From: Desulfocapsaceae bacterium
Lineage (GTDB): Bacteria > Desulfobacterota > Desulfobulbia > Desulfobulbales > Desulfocapsaceae
NCBI GenBank assembly: GCA_030653035.1
Contig: JAUSAB010000045.1
Span: 1 to 64,000, forward strand
DNA: 64,000 nucleotides
Reading direction: 5' to 3'
How positions within the stretch are numbered: the first letter of the stretch is position 1; each line of letters starts with the position of its first letter. This document shows positions 53,634-64,000 of this stretch, piece after piece. The notes beneath the pieces were generated by a model. It did no database searches, was not told the origin of the DNA, and worked only from the letters and a program-made list of their open reading frames with translations. The position numbers were made by a program, and so were the translations under genes.

Positions 53634-54875
53634 ATGAAATCCGCAAACCCAGAGGCTTGTATCCTCACCAGCCAATCCCCCGCCCATAGGTTGCTGGCAT
53701 CCGTCCTTATTGCCACTATTGCATTCCTTTGTCTTTTAGGCAACACTTCCAATCTTGGCGCTACGGTCACCAACAAAAACTTCCCCACATTTCCAGCCAT
53801 TCAAACCAATGTCGCTTTCTGGGAAAAAATTTACACAACATACTCTACCAGCGAAGCCGTCATCCACGACAAATATGACTTGACCAAAATCTATGGGGTA
53901 ATCCCCATTGTTGATTATCTCCAGCCCGGCGCCAAACGGCTCAATGAACCCCTACTTGAGGCTGCTAAACAGAAATATAGCGCAATCCTGACCCACATTG
54001 CCCAAGGGGGTCCCGCCGTCACCAAAGAAGAACGTCGAATCGCCGCCATGTTTCAAGGTGCCCGCAAATCACAACTGGAAAAGGCCAGTGAATCCGTCCG
54101 TGTCCAGATCGGCCAGAAAGAACGGTTCAGGGAAGGAGTTGTGCGTTCAGAAGCATATCTCCATGAGATCAAACGAATACTCCGTTCATACGACCTCCCG
54201 GAAGAACTCGCCTACCTGCCCCATGTTGAATCTTCCTTTAATCCCAACGCCTACAGCAAGGCCGGGGCCTCTGGCCTCTGGCAATTTACCCGGTCAACAG
54301 GAAAACAGTATCTGCGAATCGATCATGCCATTGATGAACGCCAGGATCCATTAAAGGCAACTCACGCAGCCGCAAAATTTCTGAAAAGAAATCACTCTGT
54401 TCTTGGCAGTTGGCCCTTGGCCCTTACCGCCTATAATTGTGGGACATCAGGAATGGCACGGGCTAAAAAAGACAAGGGCTCTTATGAAAAGATCTTTCTG
54501 GAATATGAGGAAGGACACTTCAAATTTGCCTCACGCAACTATTATCCAGAATTTCTTGCTGCCCTCCAGGCCGCACAAAAGTTTGAACAAAAAACATCTT
54601 CGCGCTCCCTGCAATCTGCACCTTTAACAACTGTCCGGCTCACCAAACGCGCATCAATAGACGACATCAGTCGCCATTTCAAAGTCGATATCAACACCAT
54701 CAAGACGCTCAACCCAACCATCAACCAATTGATTTCTCAAGAAAAAATGCAGCTCCCCCAAGGATATGAGCTGAAACTTCCTGCTACTGCACACAACTCC
54801 AAAAAACAAACAGTTGCAACACAAGCAAACTCGAACGCCACCAAAAATCGTCCCCAAACCATTGTTCAAAAATAA
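53634..54875 (+). CDS. MltD-like lytic transglycosylase with LysM
   Basis: 413 residues. A membrane/signal segment (LLASVLIATIAFLCLLGN, about 22-42) precedes an SLT domain with the catalytic Glu in LPHVESSFNPNAYSKAGASG and the motifs LTAYNCGTSGMARA and FASRNYYPEFLAAL. A LysM domain near 330-380 (TKRASIDDISRHFKVDINTI) binds peptidoglycan. The enzyme cuts glycan strands in the periplasm to form 1,6-anhydroMurNAc ends. It is divergent from the NUDIX gene. Confidence 0.93.
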   Translation: MKSANPEACILTSQSPAHRLLASVLIATIAFLCLLGNTSNLGATVTNKNFPTFPAIQTNVAFWEKIYTTYSTSEAVIHDKYDLTKIYGVIPIVDYLQPGAKRLNEPLLEAAKQKYSAILTHIAQGGPAVTKEERRIAAMFQGARKSQLEKASESVRVQIGQKERFREGVVRSEAYLHEIKRILRSYDLPEELAYLPHVESSFNPNAYSKAGASGLWQFTRSTGKQYLRIDHAIDERQDPLKATHAAAKFLKRNHSVLGSWPLALTAYNCGTSGMARAKKDKGSYEKIFLEYEEGHFKFASRNYYPEFLAALQAAQKFEQKTSSRSLQSAPLTTVRLTKRASIDDISRHFKVDINTIKTLNPTINQLISQEKMQLPQGYELKLPATAHNSKKQTVATQANSNATKNRPQTIVQK

Positions 54876-54939
54876 CTGTAACAGGACAACATCACCAACA
54901 GCCTTAACTCTCTGCTTACTTCAACACAAGGAACCATGC

Positions 54940-55305
54940 ATGGACATCTCAAAACGAATTGCCGAAATGAAAAAACAACCTGGCTTCCAGGACAATGTAG
55001 GGATGGTCCTCATCCACAACGGCGTGGTGCGCAACTGGTCGAGGAAGGACAAAAGCAAGGTCAAGGCGCTGGAAGTCACCCCAGATCTTACCAAGATAGA
55101 GACCATTCGCCAGGAATTTCTCGGACGGGATGGCATTTTTGATATCGTTATCGAGGCCAAAAGCGGAGAGTTCCAACCAGGCGAAGACCTTCTCTTTATC
55201 ATCGTTGCCGGTGATATCCGCGAGAACATCAAGCCCGTTCTCTCGGAACTTCTTGATCGGGTCAAGGCCGAGGCCATTGCCAAACGAGAAATTATCCTCA
55301 ATTAG
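54940..55305 (+). CDS. MoaE-like molybdopterin synthase large subunit homologue
   Basis: 121 residues from ATG 54940 with AAGGA upstream. It begins MDISKRIAEMKKQPGF and has GMVLIHNGVVRNWSR, KIETIRQEFLGRDGIFDIVI and LLFIIVAGDIRENIKPVLSELLDRVKAE, the MoaE-like fold that normally adds sulfur to cyclic pyranopterin. The family includes short MoaE-related proteins outside the moa operon; no moaD or other moa genes are nearby here. So molybdenum-cofactor function is likely but not proved. Confidence 0.8.
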   Translation: MDISKRIAEMKKQPGFQDNVGMVLIHNGVVRNWSRKDKSKVKALEVTPDLTKIETIRQEFLGRDGIFDIVIEAKSGEFQPGEDLLFIIVAGDIRENIKPVLSELLDRVKAEAIAKREIILN

Positions 55306-55316
55306 AGAAAGTCAAC

Positions 55317-56156
55317 ATGCTTACCGCTGAACAATTTGTCAAAAAATTCAAGGATGCAAAGACACTGCCATACGTTGTCACCGAGCTTTCACGAATGCTT
55401 GCTGATGACAATTCGACCATGAAAGACTTTGAAGACATTATCAAGATGGATCCCACGATGGTGGCGCGCCTGCTCCGCCTTGTCAACAGCGCCTTCTACG
55501 GACTCTCACAACCAGTTACCTCCATCAGCAGGGCCGTGGCCTTTCTGGGAATGCGGAACCTTCGCAGCATGGCCGTCACTGACGCCCTGCAAAACATCTT
55601 CAAAGAACGAAACGACCCGGGGATTTTCTCCAGAAAACGTCTCTGGCTGCACTGTGCGGTTGTCAGCACATGCAGCAAGATCCTGGCCGAAAGAATTTTT
55701 GCCATCAACGGCGACGACGCCTATCTCTGTGGGATCCTTCATGATTTTGGGAAGATTGCCGAGGAACAAATAGAAAGAGAAGCCTTTCTTGCCGCCTGTG
55801 CGGCTTACAAGCCCACAGATTCACTCATTGAACATGAACGCCATTTTTTAGGGACAGATCACTGCGAAATCGGCTACCTGTTATCCCAGGAGTGGGGAAT
55901 GTCCCCCCCTATCCAGGAGGCCATCCGCGATCATCATACCTTGGCGGAAGATGCCGTCCCCAGCAGCCTGACCAGCATCCTCCAGATTGCGCAGTACATT
56001 ACCGGTCAGCTGGGCTACAGCTCCCTGCCGGATGTCATATCTCCCCTTTCTCCTCCACTGGTGCTCCATCTCCAGGAAAACATGGCTGAATACAAAGTAC
56101 TAATCGATGATTTACCGGAAGAGATAGCAAAAGCCCTCAGCATTTACGAACAGTAG
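55317..56156 (+). CDS. HDOD domain signalling protein
   Basis: 279 residues, one HDOD domain: [59 protein letters not shown] and [15 protein letters not shown], typical of the HDOD part (HD-related fold, generally without metal-dependent activity, although HD in ILHDFGK remains). These proteins often sit beside chemosensory or two-component systems. A hybrid histidine kinase follows about 110 bases downstream. Confidence 0.9.
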   Translation: MLTAEQFVKKFKDAKTLPYVVTELSRMLADDNSTMKDFEDIIKMDPTMVARLLRLVNSAFYGLSQPVTSISRAVAFLGMRNLRSMAVTDALQNIFKERNDPGIFSRKRLWLHCAVVSTCSKILAERIFAINGDDAYLCGILHDFGKIAEEQIEREAFLAACAAYKPTDSLIEHERHFLGTDHCEIGYLLSQEWGMSPPIQEAIRDHHTLAEDAVPSSLTSILQIAQYITGQLGYSSLPDVISPLSPPLVLHLQENMAEYKVLIDDLPEEIAKALSIYEQ

Positions 56157-56265
56157 GAATTATTCAAGAATCAAGAGAACTTTTCCCTGTTCCCACGACT
56201 CTCCCTCTGCCGTTCTCATCACCAGACACTCAAGGTTATTACGCACAACCATACAGGAGCTGGAC

Positions 56266-58425
56266 ATGGAAAATAGTTTTGCGGTTTTTAACCAGGTCAC
56301 CACATTCACCACCGAAATCAACGAACTCCTGTCTCTCCTGGCTGACACCGATAGCGATCATCTTTACCTCTGTCTTGATCAGAAAGGAACCCCGCATACG
56401 AGCGGGACAACGTCCTTAGAGCCATCCCCACAGGTCTTGGAAGAACTTTCTGCTCAGATACAAACAGGGCTCGACGCACAATCCTTCTGGACAACAAGCA
56501 ACGGGGACTACCATGCCCTCTCCCTGCCTGAGCTGAAGGCGACACTTCTCTTCAGTAGTGATCACGTCAGCAGCCAGAGTGCGCCATCACTCATCTGTCG
56601 GATCGTCCAACTCTGCCTTACCTTATTTCGAGTCCAGCAAGAACACCACAAGACCCTGCAACGGCTTGACATTCAAAAGAAACAGTTTGATCGTAAATTT
56701 TCAGTTCTGGAACAGAAATATCAGACCATCCTGGAAGAAAACCAGAAAAATTATCAGGTCATCCAGGAACAACAGGACAATTACTCAAAAACCCTCCAAT
56801 CCGAGATCGAGATCCAGACCAAGCAGCTCCGGGAAGCCACAGCAGCGGCCGAAGCGGCCAATATCGCCAAGAGTGAGTTTCTCGCCTCCATGAGTCATGA
56901 AATCAGAACCCCCATGAACGGCATCATCGGCTTTACCGATATGCTCTTGACCTCTGAGCTTGACGAAGAACAAAAGGAGAGCGCCTTCACCATCAAGCGC
57001 AGCGGCGAGGCCCTTCTTGGTCTCATCAACGACATCCTCGATTTCTCCAAGGTTGAGGCCGGGCACATGGAACTCGAGGCCATTGACTTTGACCCGGAGA
57101 TAACCGCCCATGATGTCTGTGATATGGTGCGACCCAAGATTACCGGTAAAAACATTGAGATGCTGTGCCGCATTGACGAGCGATTGCCGGCAAACGTCAT
57201 GGGCGATCCGGGAAGATTCCGGCAGGTACTGGTTAACCTCCTTGGCAATTCCGTCAAATTTACAAAACGGGGAGAGCTGGAGCTTTCCATAGAGGTGGAA
57301 GAAGAAACAGAAAATACCCTTATTCTCCACAGCAAGATTCGGGACACCGGTATTGGCATTGATCCCTCCAAGGTTGACACCATTTTTGAGGCCTTTAAGC
57401 AGGCGGATGGTTCAACGACCAGAAAATATGGCGGCACCGGACTGGGCCTCTCCATATGTCGAAAGATCGCACAGTTAATGAAAGGGCAGGTATGGGCAGA
57501 AAGCATACCAGGGCAAGGTTCCATCTTTCATTTTACTGCCACCATGCAGAAATCCGCGCGGGTCAAGCCAAAAACCGCAACGATCAGCACCCTGAAAGGC
57601 TCCCGTATCCTCATTGTTGATGACAACAAGACCAACATCGAAATCCTGCTCAATATCTTCCATCAGTACGACATCCAGATCGTTGCGCTAATGGATGAGA
57701 CACAAACCCTGCCAACCCTGATTGCGGCCGACCAGAACAACACCCCCTTTGACGCCGCCATTCTCGACCTGCAACTTCCTGTTATTTCAGGATTTGACCT
57801 TGCCTTGCAGATCCGTGCGGCCAAGACCAAAAGCCACAATATCCCGCTTCTTGCCTACACCTCCAGCACCGAAAAAATCGCCAACCGCTGCCGCGACGCC
57901 GGTTTTAACGCCTTTCTCACCAAGCCAACCCGCCGCGCCATGATGCTTAAGACCTTGTCCAAGATCCTGAGCAGCCCGGATGATAACAGCATCCCCAAAG
58001 AGGAAAAAGAACTCATCACCCAGTATTCAATTCGTGAAGATATCAAACACTCAAGCAGGATTCTCCTGGCCGAAGACAATCTGGTCAACCAGAAACTGGC
58101 AACCATGATGCTCAGTAAGGCGGGATATACGGTGCAGGTCGCCGCCAATGGACGACTGGCGCTTGAAAGCTATACCCAGAACCCAGACCGGTATGACCTC
58201 ATCCTCATGGATATTCAGATGCCCGAGATGGACGGGCTGGAGGCCACCCGCCAGATCCGGCAAAAAGGGTTTACGGACATTCCCATTGTCGCCATGACGG
58301 CCAATGCCATGAAAGGCGATCGGGAAAAATGCCTTGAAGCCGGCATGAATGATTATATCAGCAAACCCATCAAACGCGAGATCGTCTTCAAGATCCTTGA
58401 AGAAAGGCTCTACAAGAACGCTTGA
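56266..58425 (+). CDS. cytoplasmic hybrid sensor histidine kinase with two receiver domains
   Basis: 719 residues. The N-terminal part (1-160) is poorly recognisable and a coiled coil (about 125-195) precedes HisKA with [19 protein letters not shown]. HATPase_c follows ([39 protein letters not shown]). The first receiver keeps the acidic pair and the phospho-Asp region ([16 protein letters not shown]), and the second is canonical ([60 protein letters not shown]). No membrane segment. It may relay phosphate to the HDOD pathway upstream; no separate response regulator follows. Confidence 0.93.
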   Translation: MENSFAVFNQVTTFTTEINELLSLLADTDSDHLYLCLDQKGTPHTSGTTSLEPSPQVLEELSAQIQTGLDAQSFWTTSNGDYHALSLPELKATLLFSSDHVSSQSAPSLICRIVQLCLTLFRVQQEHHKTLQRLDIQKKQFDRKFSVLEQKYQTILEENQKNYQVIQEQQDNYSKTLQSEIEIQTKQLREATAAAEAANIAKSEFLASMSHEIRTPMNGIIGFTDMLLTSELDEEQKESAFTIKRSGEALLGLINDILDFSKVEAGHMELEAIDFDPEITAHDVCDMVRPKITGKNIEMLCRIDERLPANVMGDPGRFRQVLVNLLGNSVKFTKRGELELSIEVEEETENTLILHSKIRDTGIGIDPSKVDTIFEAFKQADGSTTRKYGGTGLGLSICRKIAQLMKGQVWAESIPGQGSIFHFTATMQKSARVKPKTATISTLKGSRILIVDDNKTNIEILLNIFHQYDIQIVALMDETQTLPTLIAADQNNTPFDAAILDLQLPVISGFDLALQIRAAKTKSHNIPLLAYTSSTEKIANRCRDAGFNAFLTKPTRRAMMLKTLSKILSSPDDNSIPKEEKELITQYSIREDIKHSSRILLAEDNLVNQKLATMMLSKAGYTVQVAANGRLALESYTQNPDRYDLILMDIQMPEMDGLEATRQIRQKGFTDIPIVAMTANAMKGDREKCLEAGMNDYISKPIKREIVFKILEERLYKNA

Positions 58426-58528
58426 TTAAAAAAGGTTGAAGGCTGAAGCTTTTGCCCTGAACAACCCTCAGCTCCCACTCTCCCTACCTGAAACAGGTGA
58501 GAAATAACAAGACGACATCATACAGGCC

Positions 58529-59911
58529 ATGACCGCTCCCCCTCCCAAACCATCTTTAACCAGCCGTCTCTTAACTTGGGCGGATCAGTCGAGTACATTG
58601 CAGGTCGGTCCCAGACAGGCATTCCACACCTTCGTCCGTGTGCTTCTGATTACGGCCAGAGAATTTCGCAAGAACGAGCTTCCACTACGCGCCAGCGCCC
58701 TCACCTACATCACCCTCCTCTCCCTGGTGCCCTTACTGGCCATGAGCACAGCACTGGTCAAAGAAATTGGCGGTGACAATCACCTCCGTCAGGTTGTGTA
58801 CGGCTACATCGACACTCTTGAACATAACCCAACCACCACCGAGCGTGCCCCCTCTCAGGTTGAGGCAGCACCTGCGGCAGCACCCGGCAACACAGATGAA
58901 ACGACCGCGAATCTGACCGCGCATCTCCGTTCAGCCGCGGACAAGATTTTCAACTATGTTGACAAAACCGACTTTACCACCCTAGGGTCCATCGGGGTCC
59001 TTGTTATGCTGATCACGATCATCATGGTATTTGTCACCATTGAAATGGCCATGAACGCAATCTGGCAAGTGCACTCTGGCCGCTCGGCATTGCGCAAGAT
59101 CATCGATTATCTGGCCTTGCTGATTCTGATGCCACTTGCCATCAATATTGGCTTTGCAGCCACCACTGTTATCAAAAACCCGACATTACTGGACAAAATC
59201 GAACCATTCTTGCCAGTGATCTGGCTGCAGACCAGCTTTCTTCTCTTGCTGCCAATCTTATCTATTACCCTTGCCTTTTCAATCAGTTATATACTCTTTC
59301 CCAATACCAGGGTCCACCCACTCCCCGCCTTGATTGGCGCACTATTTGCCGGTCCCCTCTGGTTTATCACCCAGAATATCTTTATCAGCCTGCAGATTGG
59401 AGTCTCAAACTACAACGCCATCTATGGTTCCTTTGCCACCCTCCCCCTGTTCCTGGTCTGGCTATACTTTGGCTGGATTTTTATTCTGAGCGGCGCCCAG
59501 GTCGCCTTCGCCTGCCAGGCGCGCCACAGTTATCAACTTCTCCCCGCACCGCCAACGCCTGCCCAACAACTCAGTGCAGCTTTTGATATAGCCCATCAGG
59601 TCTTTCTCTTTTTTGGCAGACAGCAGACGCTGACGGCCGATATGCTCCCTGACCTCTGCCCTGGACATATCCCTTCTCTTCTCTCATCGACCATTAACCA
59701 ACTCCTTTCCGCAGGCATCATCCACATTGAGGACAAAAAACAGCACCTACTCCCTACCCTGCCAGCCGAAAACCTCAGTCAAGGTACTCTTGTCAAGGCC
59801 ATCTTAGGCACAGATACTCCCGACACCGAAGGCGGCAGGCAAACTCAATGCGCCATAGAGGCAGCCAGTCAAGCGCTGCCTCTGAGTTTTCAAGAAACTC
59901 AAAAGAGTTAG
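58529..59911 (+). CDS. YihY/BrkB (RNase BN-like) family membrane protein
   Basis: 460 residues. Six membrane helices are visible, with the family segments LRASALTYITLLSLVPLLAM, LPALIGALFAGPLWFI and ISLQIGVSNYNAIYGSFATLPL followed by FLVWLYFGWIFILSGAQVAFA. About 120 extra residues at the C-terminus contain a winged-helix-like part (SAGIIHIEDKKQHLLPTLP). The family was once called ribonuclease BN but the activity is doubted; it is best treated as an inner-membrane protein of unknown transport or envelope function. Confidence 0.9.
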   Translation: MTAPPPKPSLTSRLLTWADQSSTLQVGPRQAFHTFVRVLLITAREFRKNELPLRASALTYITLLSLVPLLAMSTALVKEIGGDNHLRQVVYGYIDTLEHNPTTTERAPSQVEAAPAAAPGNTDETTANLTAHLRSAADKIFNYVDKTDFTTLGSIGVLVMLITIIMVFVTIEMAMNAIWQVHSGRSALRKIIDYLALLILMPLAINIGFAATTVIKNPTLLDKIEPFLPVIWLQTSFLLLLPILSITLAFSISYILFPNTRVHPLPALIGALFAGPLWFITQNIFISLQIGVSNYNAIYGSFATLPLFLVWLYFGWIFILSGAQVAFACQARHSYQLLPAPPTPAQQLSAAFDIAHQVFLFFGRQQTLTADMLPDLCPGHIPSLLSSTINQLLSAGIIHIEDKKQHLLPTLPAENLSQGTLVKAILGTDTPDTEGGRQTQCAIEAASQALPLSFQETQKS

Positions 59912-60033
59912 TACCCATCTCAGGAAATATGGTATACGTTAACAGCTACTGTCCAGATGAACAGAATTACAGGAATGACTAAACACGTTTCAGCATCTCC
60001 TCACCGCCACCATCAACCAACAGGAAAAAATAG

Positions 60034-60345
60034 ATGAAAAAGATTATATTAACCGCTTTGACAACTGTTACATTCGCCAGCTTGATACTTTCCGGATGCA
60101 AAAATGAAGAACCTAAACAACCACCGGTAAAAGAGACAACGACCAAGGCCATTCAGGCCGCCGCTGACAAGGCCCATGTGGTTATTGACAAGACCGCAAC
60201 CACCTCACAGACCTTGGCAGAGAAGGCAGAAGAGATAAAAAATAGCGCCCGTAAGGCAGCAAATGACATGAGCGCCACTATCCAGAAAGGCAGTACACAG
60301 AACATGGAGAAAGCGCCCGAGACCCAACCAGCGCCCCCCAAATAA
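60034..60345 (+). CDS. small lipoprotein
   Basis: 103 residues. The lipobox ends LILSGC. The mature part is Lys/Ala/Thr-rich, probably helical and disordered (TTKAIQAAADKAHVVIDKTA), with a Pro-rich tail. Such small lipoproteins resemble entericidin- or Lpp-like envelope tethers in composition only. No function can be assigned. Confidence 0.75.
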   Translation: MKKIILTALTTVTFASLILSGCKNEEPKQPPVKETTTKAIQAAADKAHVVIDKTATTSQTLAEKAEEIKNSARKAANDMSATIQKGSTQNMEKAPETQPAPPK

Positions 60346-60404
60346 GCTGGCGTTCAAAGAGATCCCCCGCAATACTATAAGCCAACAGCTATCAGGAACA
60401 CCCC

Positions 60405-60908
60405 ATGACCAACAATGATACTCTCCGCAGGATTCGCTACGCTCTCGACCTGCCCGACGCGACAATCGTTGAGATATGCAAACTCGGCGGACACGACCTG
60501 GAAAAATCATCGATCGCTGCCTTGCTGAAAAAGGAAGAGGAAGAAGGTTATCTTGCATGCAGTGATCTGGTCATGGGTTCCTTTCTCGATGGTCTCATTA
60601 TCCACAAAAGAGGCCCTAAAGAAAACAAAGCCGAACAAGCGGATGCAGCATCGCCCATCAACAACAATATCATCCTCAAAAAACTGCGCATTGCCCTTGA
60701 GCTGAAAGAAGATGCTCTGCTTGAAATTCTGGAACTGGCCCATGCCGGCATCACCAAGGCCAAGCTCAGCGCCTTGTTCCGAAAAGAAGGTCATAAAAAT
60801 TACAAGGAATGCGGCAATCAGTTTCTCCGGAGCTTCCTGAAAGGACTCACTATTCGCTTCAGAGATCAGAGAGATAACTCCCGCCCTGTGAGGCAAGAAC
60901 GGTCATGA
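60405..60908 (+). CDS. YehS-like DUF1456 protein
   Basis: 167 residues built of two DUF1456 repeats of about 70 residues. Each has a first helix ILKKLRIALELKEDALLEIL (first copy TLRRIRYALDLPDATIVEI) and a KXEXXXGYXXC-like region (KEEEEGYLACSDLVMGSFLDG, KEGHKNYKECGNQFLRSFLKG, each given in part). E. coli YehS has the same arrangement and no known function. The stop overlaps the next start (ATGA). Confidence 0.9.
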   Translation: MTNNDTLRRIRYALDLPDATIVEICKLGGHDLEKSSIAALLKKEEEEGYLACSDLVMGSFLDGLIIHKRGPKENKAEQADAASPINNNIILKKLRIALELKEDALLEILELAHAGITKAKLSALFRKEGHKNYKECGNQFLRSFLKGLTIRFRDQRDNSRPVRQERS

Positions 60909-61771
60909 GAAACCTCCTGACCAAAAACAAATCCGACATCCTGACTTTTCTCACAGATGCCGGCTACTCAAAAACAAAAGCAAAGCAACTGATCAAACAT
61001 GGTGCTGTGACTATTGGCGACAAAGAGGCGACACGACCTGACCAGCTTTTATTGCCGGGAGAGTTGGTGAGCGTCCGCACAGAACAGGAGATGCGCGAGC
61101 AGGCCAGAGAGTGCCCGGGACTCACCATAGTCTACGAAGACGAAGACATTATTGTCATCGACAAACCATCGGGATTGTTGACCATTGCCACCGAAAATGA
61201 AAAAAGGAAGACCGCCTTTTACCTGCTCAGCAGCTATCTCAAGGAACGGTCAAAATCGCCGCAAGCGCGGATCTTCATCGTCCACCGTCTCGATCAGGGG
61301 ACCTCAGGATTGCTGGTTTTTGCCAAAAACGAGGCGGCAAAACAGATTCTTCAGGATCAATGGGATCATGCCGACAAAAGATACTCCGCCATCGTTGAAG
61401 GGGGTCCCAAAGAGAAAAGCGGACAGATTACAAGCATGCTCGCCGAGTCAAAGGCCCTGCGGGTCTATACCGTCAGAGATAATAGCGAAGAGGGGAAGGA
61501 GGCCACAACCAACTACAAGGTAGTCAAAGGAAATGGCACCTATACCTTGCTCGATATCACCCTGGTCACCGGACGCAAGAACCAGATTCGCGTCCACATG
61601 GCCGACCTTGGCCACCCCATTGCCGGCGACAAAAAATATGGTGCCAAGACCAATCCTCTGCGCCGGTTGGCCCTGCACGCATATTACCTCTCCTTTCCTC
61701 ATCCGACTACCCCTGAGAAACGGATGGAATTCGAGATCAAAATCCCAGGAAAATTTCACATACTTTTTTGA
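60905..61771 (+). CDS. RluA-family pseudouridine synthase
   Basis: 288 residues with an N-terminal S4 RNA-binding domain (AKQLIKHGAVTIGDKEATRP) and the RluA catalytic domain with HRLDQGTSGLLVFAKNEAAK, whose Asp is catalytic. YSAIVEG, then GRKNQIRVHMADLGHPIAGD, complete the fold. The target uridine in rRNA or tRNA cannot be named from sequence. It is translated in overlap with the YehS-like gene. Confidence 0.93.
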   Translation: MRNLLTKNKSDILTFLTDAGYSKTKAKQLIKHGAVTIGDKEATRPDQLLLPGELVSVRTEQEMREQARECPGLTIVYEDEDIIVIDKPSGLLTIATENEKRKTAFYLLSSYLKERSKSPQARIFIVHRLDQGTSGLLVFAKNEAAKQILQDQWDHADKRYSAIVEGGPKEKSGQITSMLAESKALRVYTVRDNSEEGKEATTNYKVVKGNGTYTLLDITLVTGRKNQIRVHMADLGHPIAGDKKYGAKTNPLRRLALHAYYLSFPHPTTPEKRMEFEIKIPGKFHILF

Positions 61772-61793
61772 GCAACTTCTGCACGCTTCCCTT

Positions 61794-62807
61794 TCATCCC
61801 CAAACCCCGGCAATCTGTTCTCCACATTGCGGACAGCAGCCATCAATAACCCTGTTTTCCTGGATACGGAACCCCAGACGGCTGACCAACCGGGCCCGAC
61901 ACGACGGACACATGGTATTTTCTCCTCCTGCCCCAGGAACATTGCCTTCATAAACATACCTGAGCCCAGCCTTCAGTCCAATTTCCCGCGCCTTCTGCAA
62001 AGACGCCGCCGACGTGGCCGGCCTGTCGGTCAACTTATAGGTGGGATAAAAAGCGGTCACATGCCAGGGCATGGACGGATCAACAGAGAGTATAAATTCA
62101 GCAATTTCAGTCAATTCTGCATCACTATCATTGAGGCCGGGAATGACCAGAGTGGTAATCTCTACCCACACCCCCAGTTCATGCATGAGCCGCACCGTAT
62201 CCAGCACCGGTTGCAGACGGGCCCCGCATATCTTCCGATAAAAATCATCGCTGAATGATTTAATATCGATATTAATGGCATCCAGAACCGGCGCCAGTTT
62301 CCTGGTTGTCTGTTCTGTCATATAGCCATTGGAGACAAAGATATTCTTCAGCCCCTGGGCGCGAGCGAGCACACAGCAATCATAGGCAAACTCGAAAAAA
62401 ACCGTTGGTTCCACATAGGTATAGCTGATCGATTGACAGCCATCGCTCACTGCGCTGGCCACTACATGTTCAGGTGAGCGCAGGACACCGGGAACCGTGT
62501 CAACGGCGAAGGCACCAGGCTGGGAAATGGAAAAATTCTGACAATGACGACAATGGAAATTACAACCAACCGTCGAGATGGAATACGACCGGCTTCCCGG
62601 CAGCACATGAAACAGCGGTTTCTTCTCTACCGGATCCACATTCTCCGCCACTAACCACCCATAGACCAGACTGTACAACACCCCCGCTCTATTCTCGCGT
62701 ACCCCGCAGATGCCACGATGCCCATCCTTGATTCGGCAATGATGGGCGCAAAGCTCACAGACCACCTCACCATCATCGCCCTTACTGTACATTTGCGCCT
62801 CATACAT
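61794..62807 (-). CDS. amrS: AmmeMemoRadiSam system radical SAM enzyme AmrS
   Basis: 337 residues. An N-terminal Cys motif CELCAHHCRIKDGHRGICGV precedes the radical SAM cluster CNFHCRHCQNFSIS (CX3CX2C), then SYTYVEPTVFFEFAYD and the SAM-binding strand. The C-terminus has a zinc-type cluster (CPSCRARL, CPQCGEQIAG). AmrS is related to pyruvate formate-lyase activases; AmmeMemoRadiSam partners (AmmeMemo, MEMO1-like) are not in this window. It is upstream of bpt on the same strand in reverse order (bpt is read first). Confidence 0.92.
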   Translation of the reverse strand: MYEAQMYSKGDDGEVVCELCAHHCRIKDGHRGICGVRENRAGVLYSLVYGWLVAENVDPVEKKPLFHVLPGSRSYSISTVGCNFHCRHCQNFSISQPGAFAVDTVPGVLRSPEHVVASAVSDGCQSISYTYVEPTVFFEFAYDCCVLARAQGLKNIFVSNGYMTEQTTRKLAPVLDAINIDIKSFSDDFYRKICGARLQPVLDTVRLMHELGVWVEITTLVIPGLNDSDAELTEIAEFILSVDPSMPWHVTAFYPTYKLTDRPATSAASLQKAREIGLKAGLRYVYEGNVPGAGGENTMCPSCRARLVSRLGFRIQENRVIDGCCPQCGEQIAGVWG

Positions 62808-62824
62808 CAGAAGACCCTCCCGGC

Positions 62825-63583
62825 TTAGATCTTATCCTTCACCACCTGTTGCCATCTGCCATCACGATACAGATAGTGGGGAGTAAAGCGGCTTTTATAG
62901 TTCATGGCCGCCACGGACTGAATATAATAACCAAGATAGAGATAATTGATTTGCTGGGTGAGACAGATTTCCGCCAAGGTCAGGATATTAAAGGTCCCCA
63001 GACTCCGCCCGCCTTGATCGGGATCAAAATAAAAATAGACAGCATTCATCCAGTTTGCACCCACATCGACAATAGCACAGCCGACCAGCCTGCCCTCAAG
63101 GCGATACCGGATCTCCATGCACGTTACAATAGAGGTCAGGAAAAAACCGGAATAATAACTCTCGGCCTGATTGTTCTTGTGCGGATAACGACTGGACAGG
63201 AATTTCTGACACAGAATCAGATTTTCCGGACTCAGTTGCACCGGCCCGAACTCGATCTCCAGATCCTGGTTCTTTTTCATCACACGCCGCTGATTGCGAC
63301 TAAACCGCAACTCCTGCGGATGCAGACGGATAGGGACACAGGCGGAGCAGGCAGGACAGTGCATGGCGTAGAGACAATTGCCGTTGCGTCGATAGCCGGA
63401 AGCCAGGAACAGCTCCATGATCCGCTCGGGAATCGGGGAAAACAGGGCCTGATAAAAAACTGCGGTATGGGGCAGATGATAAGGACACTCCACTGCCATC
63501 TCGACAAAATAGTCATCCAAACGGGGGCGCAATTCCGCAAATTCGACAGCGCATTGTTGATCGTAATGAGTCATAGGAATCAT
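62825..63583 (-). CDS. bpt: aspartate/glutamate leucyltransferase Bpt
   Basis: 252 residues; a frame start at MIPMTHYDQQ or MTHYDQQ. Bpt-type N-end rule transferase: CPYHLPHTAVFYQALF, FLASGYRRNGNCLYAMHCPACSACV (Cys/His-rich N-terminus, shown in part as NCLYAMHCPACSACVPIR), then SRNQRRVMKKNQDLEI and YYIQSVAAMNYKSRF. It transfers leucine to N-terminal Asp or Glu to mark proteins for ClpAP. It lies 17 bases before amrS. Confidence 0.93.
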   Translation of the reverse strand: MIPMTHYDQQCAVEFAELRPRLDDYFVEMAVECPYHLPHTAVFYQALFSPIPERIMELFLASGYRRNGNCLYAMHCPACSACVPIRLHPQELRFSRNQRRVMKKNQDLEIEFGPVQLSPENLILCQKFLSSRYPHKNNQAESYYSGFFLTSIVTCMEIRYRLEGRLVGCAIVDVGANWMNAVYFYFDPDQGGRSLGTFNILTLAEICLTQQINYLYLGYYIQSVAAMNYKSRFTPHYLYRDGRWQQVVKDKI

Positions 63584-63612
63584 AACCTGCCAGAAGGCCC
63601 TTCAAGCCTTCC

Positions 63613-64000
<388 letters not shown>

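Overview
The window looks like a chromosome segment of a Gram-negative Desulfobacterota bacterium, most likely a Desulfobulbales/Desulfobulbaceae relative. This rests on gene content and arrangement, not on a database search: a single-strand dcw cluster with MraZ, a PASTA-bearing FtsI and a MurE-MurF fusion; a YicC/RemA-like/Gmk/RlmB block; a zapB-zapA-6S RNA-rny-tyrS block; a TIGR03960-like B12-type radical SAM protein; a DUF3786 Fe-S protein; AmrS; and Bpt. There is no tRNA, rRNA or CRISPR array.

Region 1 (200-20604, all minus) is the division and wall cluster, transcribed from a strong sigma-70 promoter with MraZ-type operator repeats: mraZ, rsmH, ftsL, ftsI, murE-murF, mraY, murD, murG, murC, murB, ftsQ, ftsA, ftsZ, then a B12-type radical SAM gene and a sensor kinase. 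Two points stand out. No ftsW lies between murD and murG, which overlap. The FtsI homologue has lost all three transpeptidase motifs. A family of short repeats is inserted in frame in several of these genes (kinase, ftsQ, ftsI, perhaps murD).

Region 2 (20.9-23.9 kb) is a graveyard of insertion sequences: an IS30-like N-terminal scrap, a decayed IS21-family element (frameshifted istA, istB with at least three lesions), and the C-terminal third of an ISAzo13-family transposase.

Region 3 (24.1-37.45 kb, all plus) is a visibly AT-richer island of exported proteins, and the most interesting part of the window. It encodes a single-unit CsgG/FlgT-like protein, a protein with three tandem copies of the same unit, a COG3014 lipoprotein, a YcfL-like protein, an LpoB-like lipoprotein and another lipoprotein. 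These are followed by two exported proteins built of short beta-solenoid-like repeats, a DUF4282 membrane protein with an in-frame UGA, and a CsgG-like lipoprotein with a long extension. Last comes an exported protein that joins one copy of the same repeat module to a group XII-like phospholipase A2 domain, translationally coupled (ATGA) to an unknown exported protein. I infer an outer-membrane assembly/secretion system with its own repeat-module substrates and a possible phospholipase effector with an immunity partner.

Region 4 (37.4-64 kb) is ordinary chromosome in alternating blocks: rlmB, gmk, remA-like, yicC, rfaE1-type kinase and DUF3786 (minus); a MITE-like element; ompH/skp and pal (minus); alpha-glucan phosphorylase, an unknown gene coupled to a radical SAM gene, and a Fur/PerR regulator (plus); tyrS, rny, 6S RNA, zapA, zapB-like and NUDIX (minus); MltD-like transglycosylase, MoaE-like, HDOD, hybrid histidine kinase, YihY, a small lipoprotein, YehS and RluA (plus); amrS, bpt and the 3' part of a glutamate dehydrogenase gene (minus, cut by the window end).
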